From: Apoda limacodes
Taxonomy: Eukaryota; Arthropoda; Insecta; Lepidoptera; Limacodidae
Reading direction: 5' to 3'
Assembly: GCA_946406115.1 (NCBI GenBank)
Contig: OX291557.1
Span: 12,618,501 to 12,682,500, forward strand
DNA length: 64,000 nt
The notes below the pieces were generated by a model. It did no database searches. It had not been told where the DNA came from and was given only the letters and a program-made list of their open reading frames with translations. Shown here in pieces: positions 51,963 through 61,640 of this stretch. The position numbers were made by a program, and so were the translations under genes. Each line of letters begins with the position of its first letter. Within the stretch, counting starts at the first letter, position 1.

Positions 51963-52466
51963 GAGGACGTTAATCTGTGCTTGATTGTGTTTGATTTATT
52001 TGATTGATTGGATAATGGACGCTGAAAACGTCTATGAATGAAATGTTCGTTAATATGTGACCCTTAACAATTTATTCAAATGGTTCTTTTGTCATTTAAA
52101 ATAATTGAATGTTTCATTTTATACGTAATTTTAGCATCGTCAAAGCGTATTTTTAGTCTTAAATTTTATCCTTACACCAACGAACGCCGAACGGAGCGAA
52201 CTTAGGGACACTTTATTGAGGGGTATACTTTCTTTTACGCTTTTTTGCCTTCTTCTAGATCTTCATCTCCTTTTTAAGTTAGCGGCTACCACGACCAAGT
52301 GCGTTTTTTTTAAATCTTTAAATACCTATATAAATAAATATTCATCGAAAATGCCCGTTAAACTGTAAGACACAGTAATTTGAAAAGATTGATTGAAGGT
52401 AATAAACCTACGTGGGGCGTTCAATAAAAAGTTTGAATGAGGTGGAAACTCTTTGCAACTAAAAAA

Positions 52467-52868
52467 AATCATCCAAGTGCGAGTCGGACTCGTGCACGGA
52501 GGGTTTTGTACCATTTTCTATAAAAACGGCAAAAAATTCACGTTTGTTGTATGGGAGCCCCCCTTTAATATTTGTTTTATTTTAATTAAATTATTTATTT
52601 TTAAATTGACTATATAACTAAATATTCTGTAAATATTTAAACGTCTACCTGTTGCCGTTATTAATATGGAGCAGAATCGAGCAAAAAAATCACGTTTGTT
52701 GTATGGGAGCCCCCTTAAATATTTATTTTATTCTGTTTTTTAGTATTTGTTGTTATGGCGGCAACAGAAATACATCTTCTGTGAAAATTTCAACTGTTCA
52801 ACACGGACGGACAGTGAAGTCTTAATAATAGGGTTCCGCTAATTACCCTTTAGGTACGAAACCCTAAT
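52467..52868. mobile_element. GTTCCG repeat copy
   Basis: Left end 'ccaagtgcgagtcggactcg' and 'ggagggttttgtaccatt'; right end 'aattaccctttaggtacgaa'. The interior contains 'gttgttatggcggcaacaga'. Close to the copy at 13986 but with decayed end words. Confidence 0.65.
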
Positions 52869-53037
52869 AAATACTTGCTCGTAAAGCTGGAATATTGATT
52901 AGATTAAAAATGAGACATAATTGAAATATCTTTTGTTTTTTAGAAATGGAAATCTTTTGTTTGCAGTTTGTCAGAGCGTGTTGTTGAAAATTGATTAAAT
53001 TGAATTGCGTGCGGTTATTAAGTATATATGCTTATAA

Positions 53038-53345
53038 CCATGGATGAAACGTGGCTCCACAATTATCATCTAGAAAGAATACTACAATCTATGATCTGAA
53101 AGAGACCTTCATTTAAGGCTAGTCGTTTGGCGGAAAGATCATGGGCTTTCTTTTCTGGTATAGTAAACGGGTAGCCATAATTGAATATCTTGACTATAGA
53201 GCTTCTGTTACTGGTTCTTTATATGCAGAACAAATAAAAAACTGCGTAGCGAAATTCGTAAGAAACGGCGAGACAAACTATCAAAAAATGTTTTGTTCCA
53301 TCAAGATAATACCCCGGCTCACTTCGGCTTAGCTTCCATTTAAGG
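53038..53345 (+). pseudogene. mariner-family transposase remnant
   Basis: The plus strand reads TMDETWLHNYHLER, the region around the first catalytic Asp of mariner transposases, then in other frames IMGFLFWYSKRVAIIEYLD and TGSLYAEQIKN, and finally a FHQDN-like stretch with PAH near 53300, the region of the second catalytic Asp. At least two frameshifts are present and both ends of the transposase are missing. It is a DNA transposon relic that moves by cut and paste at TA sites. It ends 250 bp before the first exon proposed for the dipeptidase gene. Confidence 0.75.
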
Positions 53346-53594
53346 CTTAGTTTCAATTCAATTTCAATATATGCCGTGTTGTTAACGCCCGCAAAGTTCA
53401 TTTTCCAATAGTTTCGGAACAGGTGTTTACAAGAAAATTTTCACTGACCACCGATTCGATGTTGTAAATAATTCAACTAAGTTTAATAGTTACCCTGTGC
53501 TGGGCGTTAATAAACTCCTTTTAAACCTCAACGTTGCGTTTTGGAACACTAACTTACCTATAGATGGTTATAATAGTTATCTCTCTTCTTTCAG
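53346..53594 (+). promoter_or_regulatory. Candidate promoter-proximal region of the dipeptidase gene
   Basis: AT-rich sequence between the mariner remnant and a good acceptor (ctctcttctttcag, ending 53594). The presence of an acceptor means a further upstream exon is likely, so the true promoter may not be here. Confidence 0.25.
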
Positions 53595-53705
53595 TCACTC
53601 AGAAGTAAAACCTAATTTCTATTCTGACTAGGATGGCACGAGTTTGTCGCGAAAGACTGCGTTTGCTAGAACAGCATTGCTCTCTACAGTTCCACACACC
53701 AGTGT
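53595..53705 (+). CDS. Possible short upstream coding exon of the dipeptidase gene
   Basis: Exon bounded by acceptor ttctttcag and a strong donor GTAAGT at 53706. ATG at 53633 (after an in-frame TAA) opens 24 codons, MARVCRERLRLLEQHCSLQF and HTPV, and leaves in phase 1. The first acceptor of the next exon (AG at 53847-53848) would put this out of frame, but the AG four bases later (53851-53852) gives an in-frame join with one Ser codon at the junction. The peptide is basic with two Cys and would extend the cytosolic leader of a type II membrane protein. It could instead be 5' UTR with a short upstream reading frame. Confidence 0.45.
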
Positions 53706-53848
53706 GTAAGTGTGTTAGATATGTCTAGAATTTAAAAAGGTCAATACCACATATCTTTACCAGACTAAGGTATCTCAAATATTACCTATTTCAATAAGTA
53801 GTTCATAGCTCAATCAGTGCATAATAGAAGCATTGTTTTCAATTTCAG

Positions 53849-55192
53849 GCAGCAGTGTCAGAAGGTATGACATTTACGGGCCCGCTGCCGGACGTCGCAG
53901 AGCGCTGCGGGCGGTGGGCGTCAGATTCTCTATCGGTGTCCGCATCGGGCAGCTCGGATGAAAAACCGACTCCACGGCGACCGCGCTGGCGCATCGCCCT
54001 CGCTGCACTCGTCGTGCTGGCTGCGCTTGCTGCGGCGCTGGCGCTGCCACTTGCTCTCGGCGGGGGCGGACGAGCTACTCCCGAACAACGACTCACCACC
54101 ATACGCCGAATGCTAAAAGATTCGCCTCTCATCGACGGTCACAATGACTTAGCTTGGAACGTACGGAAGTTTTTACATAACAAAATTAGTAATTTCAACA
54201 TGACTGCCGGTCTTCAAAGTCTCGAGCCTTGGGCCCGATCGCGCTGGTCGCACACGGACATTCCTCGGCTGAGGCTCGGACAGATCGGTGCTCAGTTTTG
54301 GTCGGCGTACGTTCCTTGCGGTGCGCAGGATCGCGACGCTGTGCAGCTAGCTGTAGAACAAATAGACGTTATCAAACGCGTAGTTGAAATGAACGGTGCG
54401 CATCTGGCGTTGGTTAAGGACTCTGAAGAACTGTTAGACGTTCATAGAGAAGGTCGCATCGCATCGTTAATAGGTGTAGAGGGGGGTCACACTCTAGGCG
54501 ATTCATTGGCAGTGTTGCGGGCATTTTATCAACTCGGAGCTCGTTACCTTACCGTAACTCACAAATGTGACACGCGGTGGGCACGTACGGCGGGGACGGC
54601 CGGAGGTCTTTCAGAGTTTGGACGGGCGGTAGTTCGTGAAATGAATCGACTGGGCATGATCGTCGATTTGTCTCATGCAGGAGAAGAGACTGCCCGAGAC
54701 GCTTTAGAGACGTCCCAAGCTCCAGTGGTATTCTCCCATTCCGGAGCCGCGGCGCTGTGCAATTCGACTCGAAACGTTCCAGACGAATTGCTGCGCATGA
54801 TCGCGGCTAACGGTGGTGTTGTTATGATAAATTTTTACGCGAAATTAGTATCGTGCGGTGATCGTGCGACATTAGAGGATGTAGTGGCGCACATAAACCA
54901 CGTGCGCAGGATAGCTGGCGTCGAGCACGTAGGTCTGGGGGCGGGGTACGATGGAATTGACGCGCCGCCAGAAGGTCTCGAAGACGTGTCGCGGTACCCG
55001 CACCTTCTGGCAGAGCTGCTGCGTGACCCGACCTGGAGCGATCAGGATGTGCGGCAACTCGCTGGAATGAACGTGGTCCGTGTACTGCGGCACGTTGAGC
55101 GCGTGCGTGACCAATGGCACCGCGCCGAAGTACGGCCTGGTGAAGAGGATGCGGGCACGCGCTCTGGAGAATGCGTCTACGGACTCGCGTGA
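53849..55192 (+). CDS. Membrane dipeptidase (peptidase family M19), type II membrane protein
   Basis: A zinc-dependent dipeptidase of the renal dipeptidase family that cleaves dipeptides at or outside the plasma membrane. The exon follows acceptor caatttcag; the first ATG is 53867 (441 residues counted from there). Upstream codons are open back to the acceptor, so translation may begin in an earlier exon. Residues 1-41 are a Ser/Arg-rich cytosolic part; about 42-65 form an Ala/Leu-rich signal anchor; the rest is the M19 domain. Expected zinc ligands are present: H92 and D94 (DGHNDLAW), E205 (GVEGGH), H270 (DLSHAG), H291 (FSHSG). R302 in STRNVPD is the substrate-binding Arg position. Glycosylation sequons are at N111 and N299. 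The late motif reads GLGAGYDG where vertebrate enzymes have GxDFDG. There is no C-terminal GPI signal; the N-terminal anchor replaces it. The whole domain is in one intronless, GC-rich exon. Confidence 0.93.
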   Translation, partial: AAVSEGMTFTGPLPDVAERCGRWASDSLSVSASGSSDEKPTPRRPRWRIALAALVVLAALAAALALPLALGGGGRATPEQRLTTIRRMLKDSPLIDGHNDLAWNVRKFLHNKISNFNMTAGLQSLEPWARSRWSHTDIPRLRLGQIGAQFWSAYVPCGAQDRDAVQLAVEQIDVIKRVVEMNGAHLALVKDSEELLDVHREGRIASLIGVEGGHTLGDSLAVLRAFYQLGARYLTVTHKCDTRWARTAGTAGGLSEFGRAVVREMNRLGMIVDLSHAGEETARDALETSQAPVVFSHSGAAALCNSTRNVPDELLRMIAANGGVVMINFYAKLVSCGDRATLEDVVAHINHVRRIAGVEHVGLGAGYDGIDAPPEGLEDVSRYPHLLAELLRDPTWSDQDVRQLAGMNVVRVLRHVERVRDQWHRAEVRPGEEDAGTRSGECVYGLA

Positions 55193-55504
55193 CGTCGGCT
55201 GCGCGCCGCCACACACTGCGGCCCTTTCCCACTGCTCAATATTGACGTTGAACGTAGCAAATACTTGTATATTAGTGTCCAAATGTGATTTAGCGTTAAA
55301 GTTAACTGTACCTGACCTCGATGCACAAATTGTTTAAATAAGAGCGACGTACGGGGCGCATCGTCACGGCGCGCTCTGACTGTGGAAATCTCCTCCATTC
55401 ATGCACACGACTTCGTTGACGAAAGCCCAATGCGATACGCGATTTATATAATGATGTGAGCAAATAATTGATGATATAAAAGAGAAACAATGTGTTTATA
55501 GAAA

Positions 55505-55510
55505 AATAAA
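55505..55510 (+). terminator. Polyadenylation signal AATAAA of the dipeptidase gene
   Basis: AATAAA lies 313 bp after the stop codon and is followed by T-rich sequence ('ttctttatttac'). This gives a 3' UTR of roughly 330 bp. No earlier AATAAA occurs between the stop and this site. Confidence 0.65.
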
Positions 55511-55579
55511 TATTCTTTATTTACAATAATCCTTAGTTTTATTTACTTTTTTTTAATTTAGATGAAGGATAAACTAACT

Positions 55580-55835
55580 AATTAAGTAGGTCATCGTCGT
55601 AGGCATTGCCAAGGTCGTATCAACCAAAATACGTTTACTGTTAAACGTATGCTTCCTCCTTATATCCCCACACGGCTAATTTCGAGCCACCCGCGGCTCT
55701 AACCAGATCGTCTGTCTACCTGGTACGAGGAAGGCCATCCTGTGGTTGCCACTAGAGAATCTTTTTTTCCCATTGCTTATCAGTTTGACAAGCGATGTAA
55801 CCTGCCCATTGCCACTTTACCTTGCTAACAGTTAA
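55580..55835 (-). mobile_element. RTE-type LINE fragment, RT C-terminal tail
   Basis: The minus strand reads LLKWQWAGYIACQTDKQW, EKKIL and TDDLVRAAGGSK, matching the LKWQWAGHIAR / TDDLVKVAG tail of RTE-clade reverse transcriptases, with stops. It begins about 70 bp after the dipeptidase polyadenylation signal, on the opposite strand. Confidence 0.65.
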
Positions 55836-55999
55836 AGACAACTGATAACTACCAAGTAAGTGATGTAAATTAAATCCAAATTCTGCTGAAATACCCGTTT
55901 TGATCTATATTTTACAATGCACAATTGGTACACAATAATTTAGCAACAAATCTATGCAAAAAAGTGACAACATCAAATTTTATACATTTTTAAAAGGAA

Positions 56000-57115
56000 T
56001 TCAAGCCAGTCGTTGACATCCCGGGCCCCTGTGTGAGCACAATACTGAGTAGCGACTAATTGGGCATCACAAACTAATGGAAATAGTTTCCAAATGGGTC
56101 TCTTCAGTGTGACCCCTTTAGTTTGGACATCAGCAAAACCATATAGTGAATAGCTATATATATAGAACAGCTTCCGAATACTTTTCTTTGTACAAATACG
56201 CATTTTTATTTCTAACGAAATGTGCGCTGCACGGACTGGGTGCTCCACCGAAGATCATGGAACTTATCCTATATTCCCTCATAGGATTCGAAGGATCGCC
56301 ATTCTTCCATAAAAAATGTTGCACTTCCCTATCTGCACTTCTTATTTTGATTCGAGGAAAATTTTTTTTTAATATCGTCGATGACTGCAATCTCGTTTTC
56401 ACGAAAACGGAACTTAAAAGCAATTGTGACCAATCCGGCCCTTAAAGTTATAATTTATTTAAACTTATGCCTTTCGTAATTACGGCGGTGTTGGGTACCA
56501 CACGAAGCTTTTGTTTTTGAGGATTTTGGTATCTATACCAAAATGTGGTAAATACCCCCGGACGCTTTTTACATCTACTGTACGTTGAATGTCGTGGTAA
56601 GACTCTGGTCATTCTTCGGGCATTATCAGCATAAGATTTTTCCAGCATTTCGTTGGTAAAATCTTTGTAAGCCTTAGCAAAGTTTATGTCTTTAGACATT
56701 TGTTTTTCCAAGGCTTTTAGTCGAGAATGAGCTTGGTAGTAACTATCAGGAACCAAGATTGATGAAATGTCGTGACGCCAAGGTAAAACTATCTCATAAC
56801 GACCTGAATCTAATTTACGTAAGGTCTTTTTAAGAATTTCAAGACATCGTTCGACATCAGCGCTATGTTTGGTAGGTATTTTCGTAATACCGGTCGAATC
56901 TAACCTATATACTGTTCCTTCACTAACTCTGTTAACGAATCACAGTTGCGACAAACGTGTTATGGATAAATTCAATGAAATTTGTCTTACTATACATAAC
57001 ACCGTGCGATGTCCACCCCAATATCGTCCTAGTTGCGACTGGCTCATTAATTTTGCCGTTTCGGACTTTTCGAGTGATGGTGAGATGCCAGTCACACGCG
57101 CCACTAAGCACGGAA
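56000..57115 (-). mobile_element. BEL/Pao LTR-retrotransposon fragment (copy 2): end of protease region and part of RT
   Basis: On the minus strand a reading near 56990-57090 has PVATRTILGW, the conserved end of the aspartic-protease (DUF1758) region of BEL/Pao polyproteins. It is followed by RYEIVLPWRHD and a YYQAHSRLKALEK helix near 56740, LRVV and ISLNKL near 56450, and HFLWKNGDPSNP with MIFGGAPSP near 56230-56280, all reverse-transcriptase landmarks in the right order. Frames change several times. There is no integrase, gag or LTR attached. It is a dead fragment of a different copy from the one at 58.4-60.6 kb, because the RT N-terminus is present in both. Confidence 0.7.
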
Positions 57116-57124
57116 AGCTATGTC

Positions 57125-58398
57125 TTAGTCTTCGAATGCTAGTTCACAAGGAAGAGAAATTTTATAGGATGATAGAATACTATAGAGAGGTAAGGAATTG
57201 TAAATTGGACAGGAAAATAAAACGTGACTTAAACCTCCTTCCTCATCTCCACAGTCACAGGTAGAAGACGATTTCACGTTTATACTGGCTAAGTGGGCAG
57301 CAGCGCAGCAGTGACCAAAGCGCATACGGGAAAGAACTGATGATATTTTTTTAGGAAAAATCAACTGCGTAAACCACGGTTTTAATATAATTTTAGGTCG
57401 AAGATCACTGTAAAATCTCCCTTTATTACAAGAAGATTCTTGCCAAAATGCATGCCATTGCTCAATGAGGTACAGTCGAGAACAGTTTACTAAATCGTAA
57501 CTAAAGGTATTATTATTAAATTTACCTTGATTCGCCGCCAATTTTGCCAATCTATCGACGGTTTCATTGCCAGCAATCCCCAAGTGACCAGGGATCCATG
57601 CCCATCTAACTTTAAGATTAAAGTCGGAGCATTCCTTCATTTTACATTTAATTTCTAAGGAGAGCGGTGAAAAAGAGTTTTTATTAAATGGATTGGAAAT
57701 AATTGATTGCAAACTACTGCAAGAATCTGTGAGTATCAAAGAACTTGAATTTTTTTTTAATTATATAATTTAAACATTCTAAAATTGCCATACATTCACC
57801 AGTATAGCTTGAGGAGATAAAAGGATACTTAAAAAGTTCAAAATGGCCGTTATTTAATTGATAAAAGGCAGCACCAACATATTTTTCACTTTCATTATGT
57901 ATAAGTTCTTTTCCTACGACTTTCGAAGAATCAGTGAAAAAAATCTCAGAATCACTGGCAAAATTGTTTATATACGATACGAATGAATTTGGGTTATGAG
58001 AAGTTTTAGTGATTCCTATTGAAAGAACGATTTCGGGTATAAAATTAAGGATAGAATAGTCGTAAAAGAAAAGAGGATGACATGGGTAGTTGGAAATAGA
58101 AAATTTTTGATTTAATGTTTTTCGAAAACTATGTATTAAATATGGAACAGATTTTTTAAGCCAATACCTATTATTATTTTTTATTATATTATCAAGATTT
58201 AATAGTTTAGAAGTTAGAGGATGATGTTTTAATTCAGAAATTTTAAAAATATACCTGTTTGCTAAAAGCTGTCGCCTAATATTAAGAGGAGGGTCCGCAC
58301 ATTCGATTTGAAGAGCATTGATAGGAGTGCTTTTCATGGCTCCAATAACAATACGCAAACTTTTCGCTTGAATAGCATCAAATTTTTGGAGTTCTGAT
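57125..58398 (-). mobile_element. LINE-C fragment: RT C-terminus, RNase H and C-terminal zinc motif
   Basis: From about 58398 the minus strand reads FDAIQAKSLRIVIGAMKSTP, the thumb region of I/LOA-group non-LTR reverse transcriptases. An RNase H domain follows: FFTDSSK (first Asp), TGECMAILECL (Glu), ILTDSCSSLQSI (Asp) and NETVDRLAK (last Asp), all catalytic residues visible. The C-terminus has CDCGDEEGGLSHVLFSCPIY, the zinc-binding CCHC of these elements. An A-rich homopolymer near 57750 shifts the frame once. It has no 3' UTR or poly(A). It is probably the lost 3' part of the element whose 5' part is at 61.64-63.6 kb. Confidence 0.8.
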
Positions 58399-60600
58399 TT
58401 ACTAACTGGACTGGTTTTGCAACTTGCATCTAAAACCACACGAAGTTTGGTGCTGGACTTGTCTTCGCGAAGCGGGATGAAGTATGAAGAACATTATTTA
58501 TTTTCTAATTTAATATCAACAGGCCTTAAGTTGCCTTGTTTGATGTAGTCACTAATAACTTCATTATAAGCGGCTCGAGTTTTTGATGACGATAAGCGTT
58601 TTCGTTCTAAGCAAAGAAAACGTTTATAGGCTATGTCATATGACTTACCTAGCGAGAAAGGATCGTCACAGAATGGAAGCGAGACAATATACCTACCACT
58701 GTCGTCGCGGACGGTGGTGGTACGGAAATGTTCTTCACACTCAAGGTCATGTGGACTCTGAGCAGGCGGCGCGGCGATCTCTTCGAGTTCCCAAAATCGC
58801 CTGAGGAGCGAATCTATGGGATCCAGAGTTGACGAACAACACAATGTATGTTTGTTGTGGTCGAATAACGTAGGTACGGAACCCATAATAACGAACCCTA
58901 AAACGGTCTCGATAGCGGGAGGTAAACCACGTTCATTGCTATGTACAATGTTTGGTAATAATATGTGCGGGAAGATAGAAACTCCGATAAGAGCGTCGAT
59001 GGACCCCAGGCTGGCAAACGTGCTGTCAGCGAGGTTCAGTTTTTCGAGATGAGCGAGCAAAGACACATCAACAGGAACGGTAGGCAGAGTTATTCTGTCT
59101 ACGATAAGGGTCGATATGTTAAAACTTATGTCGCTATTAAATCGCGAATAAATTGTGATATCGACTGTACCTGTAACAGATTTTTCGCTGCCTCCTATAC
59201 CCTTCACAATTAATTGTGATTTTTTGCTTTTATTTAAAAGTCCTAGACGCTTTGAACACTCTACGGTTAGGAAATTACTTTGCGCGGCAGTGTCCAGCAA
59301 AACTCGAATAATGTGTTGCTTATTGTTGTCGTAAACAATCACCTGAGCGGTGGCTAACAACACCGTGGTTGAATTGATACATTGCATATTGCTAATGCCC
59401 TGTTCAACCACACACGTTTGAGACGCAGCAATGGAAGTGGTGCACAATGAAACCTCTGCGTGCGATGCATTACTCGTCGTAGGCGCAGTTGTTGCGGCTG
59501 ACTCACATTGCATTGCAGGCTTGGTCGGAGGCGCGCTGGCTAGACAGCTGGTCGCCGAGCGGGAACAGTTGTTATTGTTAATTATTTTACTTATATTTTC
59601 GTCTTTATCGAAGTGCAATAAAGTATGATGTCGTTGGTTACAAGAATGACACTTAGTTTTAGAAGTGCAATTACCGGTCTTGTGTTTTAAGCTAAGACAA
59701 TTGACACATGCGTTATTTTGTTTTACTAATTTAAAACGTTCGTTAGGACACAAATTATTAAAGGCGGGACATTTGTAAAAAAGTAACATACGACTGTGGG
59801 TTTGGTGCGGAAATCTTTCGGTTGATTATTTTTTGTTTATAATTATTACTCGAAGTAGTAGAAATTAATTTGTTTTGTTGAGTATTAGAATATATGAAAA
59901 TCACAAAGGTCATCTAATTTTAATGTTTTTAAAGAATTTACGGCGGTAACATAATTATCCATAAACGACTGATAATTTTCAGCACTTGCGGGACCTGATA
60001 TTTTAAAATTAAGAGCTTGATCTAAATAGGAAGATGCTAAAACACGAGTGTCCTGGTATCGATCGATAAGTGCCTTAAATATAACACTGTAAATATCAGC
60101 ACAGGGCGTGACACCAGCAAATACCGCCTGCGCCTTCGGGGATAGTTTACCGATTAAATAATACAATTTATCGGCATCAGTAAGCGATGAATTTTTATGA
60201 ATTGTGGATTTGAAACTCGCATAGGTTAGCGGCCAGTTAGAAATATTACTGTCAAACGACATTAGTTCTATGGGCGGCAACCTAGGCATTTGTTTAACAG
60301 TTGTGGCGTTAGTACCATGCGGATGGGCGGACTGACATTGTGACATTACACTTTTTATAAAGCAAAACAAATCTTCGAATGAAGTATATGCTTGATAGCA
60401 GGGCCTGGCTTCAGGGTCACTTGCTAGTAATTGCTCACTATTGTTACACATGAACAGAGAAAAGAATTTTTATTATGTTCTGAAACGTGAGCAATCTTTG
60501 CCTTCTCGTAAACACTTTGAGCGCGCTCAAACAAAACATTGCGTTTAGCTTCAAGAATAACAAACTGAGGGAAGTCAGCTGATGCAGATGATGAAAATAA
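58399..60600 (-). mobile_element. BEL/Pao LTR-retrotransposon fragment (copy 1): gag, zinc knuckles, protease, start of RT
   Basis: Order on the minus strand: gag N-terminus near 60455-60597 (FERAQSVYEKAKIAHV), then after a frameshift gag (DUF1759) at 59885-60451 with PPIELMSFDSNISNWPL, then after another frameshift CCHC-type knuckles near 59640-59760 (NNACVNCLSLKH, KCHSCNQRHH), the aspartic protease (VLLDTAAQSNFLT, the DTA active site, near 59290) and the RT start (YIVSLPF near 58690). A TAA at 58494-58496 breaks the RT frame; the same frame then continues through KLRVVLDA and stops being BEL-like at about 58398, where LINE-C begins. RT palm, RNase H, integrase and the 3' LTR are absent. Confidence 0.8.
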
Positions 60601-61640
60601 TTAAGGCGGCATCTTTAAGCAGAATTAGTAGTTCAATTTAGTAAGTACGACAAAGATTTAATAGTTTTACTTTTGTGCGCAAACAACAAGAAACAAAATG
60701 TATGGCAGTGTGTAGGTAGGTGTAGATAGATAAAATACGATAACTACGGGTTGTTGAGACTGTTGCAAATAGTTTTAGGTTTATTTTGTATCACTACTCG
60801 TTAAGCAAAATAAATAACTAAAGCTAATGTTATACAATGTAAAAATATACAATATAAAATAAATAGTAGGCGCAGTTACAATATGTATTTTATTATTTTA
60901 GCGGGTGCGGGTTTTAGGTATAATGCGTGTATTATTTACGTATATAGGCAAGTTTAAGAGCGGTTAAGGTAAGTAAGTTCTTGGGATCGTAATGGATATG
61001 CAAGAAACTTACTTATACTGCGGGAACCGAATGACGGCTTATATTTTAGATTACACTAAATACCTCTTTGGCATAATTATTACAAGTCTGTATTATACAG
61101 CTAGGAGAAAATATATTACTAAGATGATCCGGCTCGAAGGACCAAAAAAGATGTTACTGCGATTATGAATAAGTGGACTGTATAAGGATAGCTGGTATGA
61201 TTTGAATAAAATATGAGAACAATATACGAGCCTTTAGATACAGGACTTAGAAATACGGGATAGAATGAGCTCGCCTACCTGGTGTTGGCTTCTTACGTGG
61301 TTCACGAAAGTGCGCTCCTTACGATGACGTGGAAGATGGCGTGCTTCCCAAGCACCGATTTCACCACGTGTACACGGGCACAATATAGTCAGTAAAAACT
61401 GGAATTTATCACGTCTTTATTAGTCCTTTGTTATACTGCGGTTTTGAAATAGATCGCGGCGGATGCGGTGGTCAATGCTCACACTTGGCCAAAACAGTGC
61501 TCCTCTTGCGGTTATCTTGTAACAACTGTGTGGTAGGCGAAAGTGGAGGTGGGGAGGTTGGACGCTCGTAGAAAAAGAAAGGTGTTGGTTAATTAACTAT
61601 AGTAGTGAAGTCTATTTAGAATACATTATGTTTGGATGTA
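60601..61640 (-). other. Possible 5' LTR and leader of BEL copy 1
   Basis: About 1 kb between the gag start and the LINE-C endonuclease. On the minus strand it has AATAAA near 61415, then about 130 bp to 'agaagccaacacc' near 61280, which could be the polyadenylation signal and end of an LTR, followed by a leader to gag. There is no second LTR to compare with, so the boundaries are guesses. No independent coding is seen. Confidence 0.3.

Noticed and set aside
53845..55398. Several antisense and shifted frames of 73-136 codons over the dipeptidase
   Set aside because: They are shadows of the GC-rich M19 exon.
55973..56248. 91-codon minus-strand frame (SLYGFADVQTK) as the Pao RNase H region
   Set aside because: The GFAD-like word is suggestive but the rest does not align with the expected domain; left inside BEL copy 2 without a domain call.
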